Source of the DNA: Pantoea phytobeneficialis
GTDB lineage: Bacteria > Pseudomonadota > Gammaproteobacteria > Enterobacterales > Enterobacteriaceae
DNA: 64,000 bases
Assembly: GCF_009728735.1 (NCBI RefSeq)
Contig: NZ_CP024636.1
Span: forward strand, 1,096,705-1,160,704
Reading direction: 5' to 3'
The position numbers and the translations under genes are program-made. Shown here one piece after another: positions 56,607-64,000 of this stretch. The notes below the pieces were generated by a model. It was not told the origin of the DNA. It did not search any database and saw only the letters and a program-made list of their open reading frames with translations. How positions within the stretch are numbered: position 1 is the stretch's first letter; every line of letters starts with the position of its first letter.

Positions 56607-59568
56607 AATTGGCCCCCTTGAAATTAATCACGAAATTAGCGCCTGCCAATAGCCTAAATTTACGATCTGTGGCGTACTCAATAGAATGGCCACTGGCCAT
56701 TAAATTTACCCGGCAGAGATATAGCCCAATACCTCTGCCTCCACTGGATTTTCGAGTGAAAAACATTTTAAAAAGATTTTCCTGATCAACCGGATTTATA
56801 CCGGGTCCATTATCAGAAATAATTACTTTGTCGTCTAAAATTGAAAGATAAACCTCAGCATTTGGAGTGCTAGATGTCACTAACCAATAGACACTATTGT
56901 TCACTAGGTTCACAAAAACAGGATATATCCGAGATGGTTGATCAAATATTGAGAATGCTCGGAATTCTTTCGAGGCGTGTATTTTTATTGCTCGGTTATG
57001 TAAAACTGACTCAAAAAAACTGATGATATAGTCTTCAATATCTTTACCGAAAATTTGCCGGCGCGTTTTGTTTCCTGACACCTTCAGTGGTGATAAAAAC
57101 TCAAGTTGTTGACTTAGTGCCTCAAATCCTTCAACAACCAGATTAGTACCAGGAATATCTCCGATTGTACGGATTTTCCTGATACCTTCCCTAACCATAC
57201 GCTCATTATTGGTCAGTTCATGGCCTAAGATTTCTACTGTAATACCAAGTTGGGCAACTTGATTGAGACGGTTTAAATCATCACGCAAAGTAATATTGTC
57301 TGCCGTACCTTGCCGGGCTATCAGTTCAATATTGATATTTTCGCTCATTAACTCAAGTGCATCTAAATATGATTGGAAAGTATCCTCGTTCTCCATATCA
57401 AGCTTCGTGTATATTGCCTTCATCTGTTCTAAAGCTTGATCGAGACCAAGAAGTCCTATCCGGACCTGATCAACTAATGGCATAGCTTCGAGATGAAAAG
57501 CCTTATTACGTTCATCAAAGAGGGTTGATACTCGGTCTCGTTCTGCTCCTTGTAGAGTATCAATAGATTTACGCCAAGATCTTAAACGCGCTTGTAACTT
57601 GCTGGCATGACTACTGAGCTGTTTTTGAGCAATATCTTCTGGTTTTGCAGGATTGATGCTCTGAATTGCGTCTGCTCGCTTCTGTTCTAGAACGTGAATA
57701 CGCTCCAACATTTCAGTGTACATAGTTCTGAATGTTCTATAATCATCTTCCGCAGAGCCAAGCTTTGCGGGCGCGCCGACTACTCGTAAATCGGCTAAAC
57801 GCATACTCAACTCACTAATCAACGTCTGGGTATTATCCAAATCCAGTTCATTGTTAATATGGATGTTAGCATTTATTTTCTCTGTCTCATTAACCATTGA
57901 AAATAAAATCGGCAAGTTTGTATTTAGTCGTGAGCGAAATTTTTGTGCGTTCAGTTTCGCAAGTTCTTTGCGTTCTTTTTCAGCTCTATCCTTTTCATTT
58001 TGAGCTCTAATATCAGGGAGTAGTTCTTTTCGAAGGTCGGAATTACTGCCGAAATATTCGTAAGCAGCACGCTTGAGTATGTTTTTTACAACCTCTCGAA
58101 GCACTTTAGTAGCACGGTTATCAATAAAACCTTCTCGCCCAGCTTTGTCACGTAAGTTTGGGTTCAACTCTCTTGAAATTGCGATCCGTCCAAACATACG
58201 TCTAGCATTCCAATATTCTCGACCAGCATTAACGCTACGTTGCCTTTCAATCTCAAAGAAGTCGTTAGTTTCACGCCCATAAGGCAGAACGCGCAATCCG
58301 TTACGAAAGATCAGGAAACCACTATGTTGCTTAGCAAGTCCCAAAAAGCGAGTGAAGTTCTCATTAGAAAGGGTTGAACTATCTCTCATTAGTTCGAATG
58401 TTGCTATATGAAGACTGAATGGCCCAATAAATGTGGTAGGCCCTTTAGGGATAGTTAAATCTTTAGGAGGATAAATTACATAATCTGTTCCAAGCTTTCT
58501 CCATTCTCCAAAGGCTTTTACTTGGCCTCTAAAAACACCATATTCATCAATGTTTCCAGATAAAACGTGCTCCATTTCTTCTGTAACTTCGCGGTTAATA
58601 GCTTCTCTGTCATTTTCAATGATGGTTGATGAGAACGTCTCCGACCATGTCTTCACTTCATATGAAAATCTAGGGTCAAACGCATTGAACTCACTGGCAT
58701 CAGCTGCAACATAGGGATCAGTAAATGCAGAAAGGGTACTGAAAAAAGAATCTCGAATATTTTTAATATTTGAATCTAATTCGATAGAAGGTAATTGCGC
58801 TTTGAGATCATAGTTGATGTCAGAAACAATTAATGCAGTACCATGCTGTCTTTTTTCATTCCAAACCAACCAAGGTTCAAAATGGCGTTTTTCGAATCGT
58901 GCATTGATGATTGTGTTAGTTATTAGTTCGGATGGCTTTTTTGCTTCTGGATCATCCTCCAATATAACCCGATCATAAGTTTCCCAAGCAAGCTTGAGCC
59001 GATTGGCGCGTTTTTCGTCTGAAATGTTACCAGAAATATTATCTTTCAAACGTTCGAATAAATCTGGTAGCAACTGAAAGAGATCAGTCCTTTCAGCGAA
59101 TTGGGTTACAGGTATTTCAATATCAGATAAGACCAAATAGGGATTTTCAAAAATGCGCCAATCAATAAGTGCAGCAACGAAGTCTGTTTTTTTTCGTTTG
59201 CTGACAATTAAGAGAAGTGGTCCAAGATTTGCTGAAGACAGCCGGCCAATCCCCTTTTGACCCTGCTTGGTTCGTTTTGGCAAGCCATCTCTGTCATCAT
59301 CATCTGAAGTATTTGTATCGTATTTTGAATCTGTGCCTACCACGAGCCAACGATTGATAAACTCATCATAGTTCATGCCGTGGCCGTCATCGAAGACGGC
59401 TGCTACCGGCTCAGGATCATCGAAGATATGGAGGCTTACGTCGCGTGCATATGCATCATAGGCATTTTTCCAAAGCTCCGAAATCGCTGTGGGACAGTCG
59501 GCGATTTGCTCGCGTCCTAAGTGATCAACCGTTCTGGCTTGTGTACGAAAGGCAAGAGTCTCAATCAT
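56599..59568 (-). CDS. Dual GHKL ATPase: MutL/Hsp90/MORC-like plus histidine-kinase-like
   Basis: A 989-residue protein. ATG 59568 overlaps the methylase TGA (ATGA). The N-terminal module has the GHKL N box (ISELWKNAYDAYA, Glu31/Asn35/Asp38), G1 DDGHGM (60-65) and a GQKGIGRLSSANLG lid, followed by an S5-like middle region (FRNGLRVLPYGRETNDFF, GRIAISRELNPNLRDKAGREGF). A long coiled coil covers about 520-760. The C-terminal module resembles a histidine kinase: H box LGHELTNN (His about 783), N box VNLVNNSVYW (about 887), G1 SDNGPGI (about 919), and FFTRKSSGGRGIGLYL (936-950). Such proteins occur in MORC-related restriction-modification cassettes. Substrate and output are unknown. Confidence 0.85.
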   Translation of the reverse strand: MIETLAFRTQARTVDHLGREQIADCPTAISELWKNAYDAYARDVSLHIFDDPEPVAAVFDDGHGMNYDEFINRWLVVGTDSKYDTNTSDDDDRDGLPKRTKQGQKGIGRLSSANLGPLLLIVSKRKKTDFVAALIDWRIFENPYLVLSDIEIPVTQFAERTDLFQLLPDLFERLKDNISGNISDEKRANRLKLAWETYDRVILEDDPEAKKPSELITNTIINARFEKRHFEPWLVWNEKRQHGTALIVSDINYDLKAQLPSIELDSNIKNIRDSFFSTLSAFTDPYVAADASEFNAFDPRFSYEVKTWSETFSSTIIENDREAINREVTEEMEHVLSGNIDEYGVFRGQVKAFGEWRKLGTDYVIYPPKDLTIPKGPTTFIGPFSLHIATFELMRDSSTLSNENFTRFLGLAKQHSGFLIFRNGLRVLPYGRETNDFFEIERQRSVNAGREYWNARRMFGRIAISRELNPNLRDKAGREGFIDNRATKVLREVVKNILKRAAYEYFGSNSDLRKELLPDIRAQNEKDRAEKERKELAKLNAQKFRSRLNTNLPILFSMVNETEKINANIHINNELDLDNTQTLISELSMRLADLRVVGAPAKLGSAEDDYRTFRTMYTEMLERIHVLEQKRADAIQSINPAKPEDIAQKQLSSHASKLQARLRSWRKSIDTLQGAERDRVSTLFDERNKAFHLEAMPLVDQVRIGLLGLDQALEQMKAIYTKLDMENEDTFQSYLDALELMSENINIELIARQGTADNITLRDDLNRLNQVAQLGITVEILGHELTNNERMVREGIRKIRTIGDIPGTNLVVEGFEALSQQLEFLSPLKVSGNKTRRQIFGKDIEDYIISFFESVLHNRAIKIHASKEFRAFSIFDQPSRIYPVFVNLVNNSVYWLVTSSTPNAEVYLSILDDKVIISDNGPGINPVDQENLFKMFFTRKSSGGRGIGLYLCRVNLMASGHSIEYATDRKFRLLAGANFVINFKGANFG

Positions 59569-60710
59569 ACTTTCTCGATTTGGTATTCTTGGACGCACGA
59601 AAGGACATTAGCATGCGTCTGGTCTAAGGTTTTATCAATTAAATAACTTTTAATATGTTTGATCAAGTACTTACCTAGCTCAACAGGAACAGCGTTACCA
59701 ATTTGTCGTCCTGCCGCAGTTAATCCCCCGGTAAAGGTGAAATTATCTGGAAATGTCTGGATTCGGGCTGCTTGCCGCAATGTTATGCCATGATGTTCGG
59801 TTGGATGTACGAAACGACCTTTTGATGGATTAATACATGCAGTAGTCATCGTTGGGGCGGGTTCAGCAGGATCAATTCGACCATAAACATCTTTGTGCCC
59901 ATCATGTTGTTCATGGCATGGAAGAATTCGTCCTGAATCTTTGCGACTACCACCATTCGGTGGTGTATTACTAAATGCTTCAATCAAATCAGGCCCATGG
60001 TTCATATGGATGTCATTTTCATCATTAGCTGGGGCTGGTTTAAAAACATTAGCGCATGGTACCCACAGTTTCTGTCCAGATTTAACTTTTCCGGGTGCAG
60101 AGTGAGTTGCTTGAGGGGGCCATATAAAATTTTGCACATCTGCTGCGTCTCTGACACCTAAGATGAAAACCCGTTTTCGTCTTTGCGGTACACCAAAATC
60201 TCTGGCATCCAATACAACAGGTCTGAAAACGTGATATCCAGCCTTAGAGCCTTCCTCGTAAAACTTTTCGAGAAATTCTTTATGACGTTCCCATAGTATA
60301 CCTGGAACATTCTCCATGAGGAAAACGCGTGGGCGAAATGCTTTAACAAAACTAAAGTATGAAAGAACCAACTGGTTACGTGGATCATTGACCCCGGCAT
60401 CAAGTATTCGATGCGTCGAGAACCCTTGGCATGGAGGTCCTCCCAAAAGAAGATCGCATTGAACATTTCCAAGAATTTCATCACGTACTGACTCGGGAAC
60501 GTACTCAAGTATGCTTTTATCTAAAACCTTTGCATTTTTTGCCGCATCATACTTCAGTATGTTTTCTTTGTACGTTTTTACAGCATAGGCGTCATTTTCA
60601 ATAGCAACGGCAATTGTGCAACCAGCCTGTACAGCTGCAAGTGAGAACCCTCCTGCACCTGCGAATAGATCGATGGCAATAGGCTTAATTTCACGATTTT
60701 TTTTATTCAT
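59565..60710 (-). CDS. DNA (cytosine-5) methyltransferase
   Basis: A 381-residue C5 methylase with canonical motifs: I DLFAGAGGFS (14-23), IV GGPPCQGFS (catalytic Cys94), VI LMENVPG (Glu133), VIII QRRKRVF (176-182), IX RQAARIQTFPDNF and X GNAVPVELG. The target-recognition region between VIII and IX is about 120 residues; specificity cannot be read. ATG 60710 is favoured; a TTG at 60728 is possible, and neither has a strong Shine-Dalgarno. First gene of a three-gene operon with the GHKL and receiver-like proteins. No Vsr-like or restriction endonuclease gene is adjacent. Confidence 0.92.
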   Translation of the reverse strand: MNKKNREIKPIAIDLFAGAGGFSLAAVQAGCTIAVAIENDAYAVKTYKENILKYDAAKNAKVLDKSILEYVPESVRDEILGNVQCDLLLGGPPCQGFSTHRILDAGVNDPRNQLVLSYFSFVKAFRPRVFLMENVPGILWERHKEFLEKFYEEGSKAGYHVFRPVVLDARDFGVPQRRKRVFILGVRDAADVQNFIWPPQATHSAPGKVKSGQKLWVPCANVFKPAPANDENDIHMNHGPDLIEAFSNTPPNGGSRKDSGRILPCHEQHDGHKDVYGRIDPAEPAPTMTTACINPSKGRFVHPTEHHGITLRQAARIQTFPDNFTFTGGLTAAGRQIGNAVPVELGKYLIKHIKSYLIDKTLDQTHANVLSCVQEYQIEKV

Positions 60711-60985
60711 TCGAGTGTTAACGCTCAACTGAGTTTAGTTTGTTGATCAGTTTATGGGGTGGTCATTTCAAACACAATGTTAGCGAAACAGCCTGGGTAA
60801 CTTGTACAGCTCATCAGCTTCAGCTCCGCAGTTTGTGCTAAGCGGCCCAAATGTTTCTTACATGAAGTCTAACAATGGGTTCTAAGGTAAGGAAGCTTAA
60901 ATAACCGGTTTCAAAATGGATGGAACGAAGATGCTAGACGTTAGTTTTCAAAGATGTCTGTTTAAGTGGCAAGAACCCAAAACTT
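60711..60985. other. Non-coding spacer upstream of the methylase operon
   Basis: AT-rich spacer without a supportable gene. It should hold the promoter of the minus-strand methylase operon, but I could not fix a convincing -35/-10 pair. Together with the iteron block it forms the only gene-free stretch longer than 300 bases in the window (60711-61173). Confidence 0.5.
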
Positions 60986-61187
60986 CCCCCACTTAGCCCC
61001 CACTTTGCAGGTGTTTCACCGTTCCCCCACTTCATTTTTTGGTTTTTTTGTAACCTATTGTTTATTATTGGTTTTATTATCCTCCCCCGCTTGGCGTATA
61101 TATACAGGTGGGGAGTGGGGGAAATCAGCTCAAAAAGTGATGACTGATACTTCTTCCCCCACATGTGCCCCATTTAATCCCCCACTT
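60986..61187. repeat. CCCCCACTT iteron cluster
   Basis: Nine-base iterons: exact CCCCCACTT at 60986, 60997, 61024 and 61179; one-mismatch copies at 61084 (CCCCCGCTT) and 61156 (CCCCCACAT); an inverted copy with one mismatch at 61113-61121 (GAGTGGGGG). Between them lies a very AT-rich segment (61033-61080). The cluster is downstream of the primase remnant. Iterons plus an AT-rich block suggest a replication origin or primase-binding region, by analogy with P4 crr/ori; the iteron sequence differs from that of P4. Confidence 0.7.
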
Positions 61188-62700
61188 TAAGACCCTGACA
61201 AAGTGGCCTGACAAGCTCACCATCGCAAATTATCAGACCGTCTCTTACTAGTTTTTCCAGCCAGCGGTTGAATTTCTTGGAAACGTCGAACCCCATTTTC
61301 CTCATGTCATCACGAAGCAAAGCACGAGTGCATGGTTCACCGTTGGCAGTGCGCAAACGAATGGCTTTCCAGAGCGCCAAATGGTTTTCAGTCAAACGTG
61401 AAATTCCAGCCAACTCAGCATTGCCTTCATCATCCGACTCATTGACCGGTCTTCCTTCATCCTTCAGGACAAGAGAACTGATCTGATCGCCATCGTTATC
61501 GATATAGAGATCGACCGGAAAAAGGTCGTATGCCTGCCGTGGTGGTTCCTCGGCATCTTTCATCTTGGTGCAACTGAGGATTAGCGCACCACCTTCACCT
61601 TCCCGACGCACGTTAAATTCAACATCCAGAGCCTCCCTGAACGCACTGGAACTGCGCGCGCCTCTGTCTTAATCCTTACCGGAATGATGAATAATCAACA
61701 CGGTGGCCTGCGTTGCTGCCTTGATGAAGTCACAACCCTGAATAAACGCGCCCATATCTTTCGCCGCGTTTTAATCGGAACCGCCAAAGCAGCGGGCGAG
61801 GGTATCGAGGATAATCAACCTTACCGGCATGCCGGTTGCGGCTTTAACGTCGTTGGCCGCTTTGATCACCTGTTCAACGCTTTCCGGGTTGGCAGGGAAG
61901 ATGGCACAATCCACGCGGTACAGCGAATCGATAGGGCTTCCGCCGTTCAGCGTTTCCCCCCATGCCTGGATACGGCGGGGAACACCGATACCGCCTTCAC
62001 CAACCACGTAAATAACCGCACCCTGTGTCACCGGCTTACCTGCCCAGGGTTTCCCGGTGGCGATATGGCATCCCCAGGATACCGCCAGGAATGATTTATA
62101 TGATCCGCTGGCACCATAGGCGCTGGTGACGGATGAGCTAGGCAGATAACCTTTAATCAAATAGTCCTGCCGGGTATCGAAACCATCAGAACCTTTGCGC
62201 AATGGCAACGCGGTACTTAACTCCATGTAAGTTTGCTCCATGCGGGTGAGTGGGATTTCAGTACATTCAGGTTGATACATCTGTTCCTGAAAGGCAGTTT
62301 TGACGGCATCAATGCCGTACTGCTGGCGATAATCATCCCAGTCGCAGGCAATTTCGCCGGGTGGGAAAGATACCCAGCCATTCACAGTCCGAGCAGCCTG
62401 CACTGCCTGCTCCATACCGGTATTTGCAGAGCCATCAGAATGCAGGTCATGATCGCCCGCCAGGATCATGCAGCTTTCGGGATAACGGTTTTTCAGGGCC
62501 AGCGCGACATTACGCAGGTTATTGGCCGACATCGCAGCAACCACCATATTGTTAGCCACCTGGCTGAGGGTTAATGCCGTGGCGTAACCTTCAGTAATGA
62601 CGATGTTTTTGGTTTCGTGGGATGTGTTGAGCGCGATAAACGCGCCTTTTATCTGCGAACCTGGCAGCAGCCGTTTTTCTCCTCCCGCATTGATCAGCAA
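61174..62700 (-). pseudogene. TOPRIM primase-helicase (RepA-like AAA), truncated and interrupted
   Basis: One reading frame runs from about 62700 to 61174 and is broken by two in-frame TAA codons (61771-61773 and 61669-61671), with no frameshift. The parts are a TOPRIM domain (NIVITEGYATALTL, LAGDHDLHSDG), a RecA-fold helicase with Walker A GASGSYKS and Walker B LIILDTLARCFGGSD, then after the first stop NAAKDMGAFIQGCDF and LIIHHSGKD, and after the second DRGARSSSAF and a winged-helix-like end (LWKAIRLRTANGEPCTRALL). The N-terminal zinc/primase part is missing: the homologous frame begins at LINAGGEKRLLPGS right after a stop. Stable pieces could be made but the gene looks dead. Confidence 0.85.
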
Positions 62701-62779
62701 AGTCTACTTATTGGTAATAGATTGACTGTTCCTGGTAGGTACATTTATTAGCGTAGCTGCTGATGTTAACGCTTAACTT

Positions 62780-63454
62780 TTATCCGATGTCCCCATGAGT
62801 TGTTGTGTCGTCAGGTGCTTTCAGATATTCATTGAACTCATCAATATTAGTCTTTTTTAGTAACTGTTTAGTGTATTTCACTTCAATATCATCAGGCATT
62901 ATCTTTGCCCACCAGTAGAAGAAGAACCCAACTTCAAGGATAATAAATGAGCTGAATAACCAATTCAGATTTATGGATGGAGATGTTTTGAAGATGATGC
63001 TCATGTAAATAGTGAGGAAAACAAGGGCAACGGATAACAGGATACCTGTTGACCTTCTTTTTGTGAGTGCACGGTCATTGAGGTGAAATTCATTTCCGTT
63101 GCCTTCAACAAAAGGCACGGTTTTATGTAATCCATGCATTTCTTCCTCTGTACACTTTGAGAATAAATAGCAATATAGATTTCCATATTTATCATTTATC
63201 AGATTGGTTGCGATTTTCACAGCACGATATTTCATCATTCTTTTTATCATGACCATTTCTTTTGAGTCTGCATATCCAGACTCTTCGAGCAACTTTTTAG
63301 CAAGATTTAATTGCTCAGTTCTATGGGTGGAGTATTTGAATAACAACTCAAAAAGATCTTTGAATTTTAAAACAAAGATAACGACAAAAACAAATATGAT
63401 GAAGTCGATATTAATCTTCTGAATCTTATCCCATATTGAAAAAATATCATCCAT
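62780..63454 (-). CDS. Three-helix membrane protein of unknown function
   Basis: A 224-residue protein starting MDDIFSIWDKIQKINIDFII at ATG 63454, with GGAGAG five bases upstream. Hydrophobic segments lie near residues 15-32, 140-160 and 168-188; a charged helical part separates the first two, and a Lys/Asp-rich tail follows. Strongly AT-rich. It lies between the truncated primase gene and the IS element, so it may have come with the event that removed the primase 5' end. Not recognised; possible exclusion or defence membrane protein is speculation. Confidence 0.65.
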   Translation of the reverse strand: MDDIFSIWDKIQKINIDFIIFVFVVIFVLKFKDLFELLFKYSTHRTEQLNLAKKLLEESGYADSKEMVMIKRMMKYRAVKIATNLINDKYGNLYCYLFSKCTEEEMHGLHKTVPFVEGNGNEFHLNDRALTKRRSTGILLSVALVFLTIYMSIIFKTSPSINLNWLFSSFIILEVGFFFYWWAKIMPDDIEVKYTKQLLKKTNIDEFNEYLKAPDDTTTHGDIG

Positions 63455-63705
63455 AAAAACTCTCCAATATATGTTAGTGACTGTTGGTTTTAAGAAGTCG
63501 GTATGTGCTGATACATGGGTGAGCACAATAAACTTATATATAGCACGAAAGTATGTGCGGGCACCATTGGCATAAAATGATATGACCATTCACCTCGTGC
63601 TTTACGATACAGATTTTGAGTTATGAAGTTTCTCACCGAGGAAGTGTAATAAGCAGTGGGATGTATTCAGGATCGTAACTTGACGTTGTAACTGGTTGTA
63701 CTAAC

Positions 63706-64000
63706 TAGATTAGCCCCTTAGATCACCAGACACTTCGCCTCTCTTAAAATAAGAGGTAGTCTTGGAACTATGTTTAACACCAGTCAGAATAATAAGATGG
63801 TTGAAGTGTTATCAGGACCTGAGCGACGTCGGCGTCGTACTCCGCAGGAAAAAATTGCCATTATTCAGCAGACTATGGAACCGGGCATGACCGTGTCTCA
63901 CGTCGCACGACTGCACGGTATCAATGCTAATCAGATCTTCAAGTGGCGCAGGCAATATGAAGACGGCTCACTGACCGCCGTGACCTCAGGCGGAGAAGTC
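63706..64000 (+). mobile_element. IS2-like insertion sequence (IS3 family), left end
   Basis: TAGATTAGCCCCTTAGATCA with CCAGACA after it resembles the left end of IS2 (TAGACTGGCCCCCTGAATCT), followed by the AATAAG-palindrome region and the first transposase frame. The element continues beyond the window, so its right end and target duplication cannot be checked. Confidence 0.8.
63770..64000 (+). CDS. IS2-like transposase OrfA (partial)
   Basis: The first 77 residues of an IS3-family OrfA, cut by the window edge. [20 protein letters not shown] with [20 protein letters not shown] and [25 protein letters not shown] matches IS2 InsC, including the helix-turn-helix that binds the terminal repeats. 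In IS2-type elements a -1 frameshift later joins OrfA to OrfB to make the transposase; that part is outside the window. Confidence 0.88.
   Translation, partial: MFNTSQNNKMVEVLSGPERRRRRTPQEKIAIIQQTMEPGMTVSHVARLHGINANQIFKWRRQYEDGSLTAVTSGGEV

Larger units (their letters stand above)
52948..64000. mobile_element. Integrative element at tRNA-Arg (right end beyond the window)
   Basis: From the tRNA 3' end the content changes to accessory genes: a P4-type integrase, a methyltransferase/GHKL/receiver operon, CCCCCACTT iterons, a broken TOPRIM primase-helicase, an unknown membrane protein and an IS2-like element. The cargo is markedly AT-rich. Integrase plus primase-helicase plus iterons is the backbone of P4-like satellites and related islands; decay of the primase suggests it can no longer replicate alone. 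No capsid or conjugation genes are present in the visible part. Confidence 0.8.

Noticed and set aside
54708..60710. Match of the operon to Detocs-type two-component defence
   Set aside because: Detocs has a sensor kinase with a purine-nucleoside-phosphorylase-like effector and no C5 methylase; neither gene here shows that effector domain.
60986..61187. CCCCCACTT repeats considered as a CRISPR array
   Set aside because: Units are nine bases with irregular spacing and mixed orientation; no regular spacers and no cas genes.
61174..62700. Programmed stop-codon readthrough in the primase gene
   Set aside because: No known readthrough context or RNA structure was recognised, and the N terminus is also missing, so decay is simpler. 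Kept only as a check under findings.
52971..64000. Second copy of the tRNA-Arg 3' end (attR)
   Set aside because: No repeat of the T arm and acceptor sequence was found by eye up to the end of the window.

Overview
The window is chromosomal DNA from an enterobacterium. Gene order and protein similarity follow the glnK-argU segment of the Escherichia coli map (glnK-amtB-tesB-ybaY-atl-ffs-hha/tomB-acrAB/acrR-priC-ybaN-apt-dnaX-ybaB-recR-htpG-adk-hemH-gsk-ybaL-fsr-ushA-ybaK-chiX-ybaP-copA/cueR-ybbK-qmcA-cnoX-ybbO-tesA/ybbAP-purEK-lpxH-ppiB-cysS-ybcJ-folD-tRNA-Arg). Proteins resemble but do not equal the E. coli ones, mscK is missing, and a dispersed palindromic repeat built on GTAGCGGCGCGATTTATCGCGC recurs between genes. 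I read this as Erwiniaceae, probably Pantoea or a close relative; the genus is an inference.

Bases 1-52,900 are mostly core genome: nitrogen sensing, the SRP RNA, Hha/TomB, AcrAB efflux, replication and repair (priC, dnaX with its tau/gamma frameshift site, recR), chaperone, nucleotide and haem synthesis, copper export and purine synthesis. Four local insertions break the synteny. (1) At 5.0-8.6 kb there is an unknown gene and a zinc-starvation module: a metal ABC importer, a 34-residue membrane peptide coupled to it, and the zinc-free ribosomal proteins L31B and L36B, with Zur-like boxes on both transcription units. (2) At 21.3-23.1 kb a lone NACHT NTPase, a plausible antiphage STAND protein, sits just after htpG. 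(3) At 23.2-25.1 kb there is a LysR regulator divergent from an unrecognised gene. (4) At 33.5-34.9 kb there is a PACE efflux protein with a divergent LysR regulator.

From the tRNA-Arg(TCT) gene at 52.9 kb to the end lies an integrative element. It begins with a P4-type tyrosine integrase. The cargo is a tightly coupled three-gene operon on the minus strand (60.7 to 54.7 kb): a DNA cytosine-5 methyltransferase, a 989-residue protein with two GHKL-type ATPase modules (MutL/Hsp90/MORC-like at the N end, histidine-kinase-like at the C end), and a 632-residue protein with an N-terminal receiver-like domain. No nuclease is recognisable, so this may be an unusual methylation-linked defence system. 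Beyond it are CCCCCACTT iterons, a decayed TOPRIM primase-helicase gene with two in-frame TAA codons and a lost 5' end, a three-helix membrane protein of unknown role, and the left end of an IS2-like element cut by the window edge.

Coordinates were worked out by eye from the sequence. Family assignments come from recalled sequences and motifs, with no database search.
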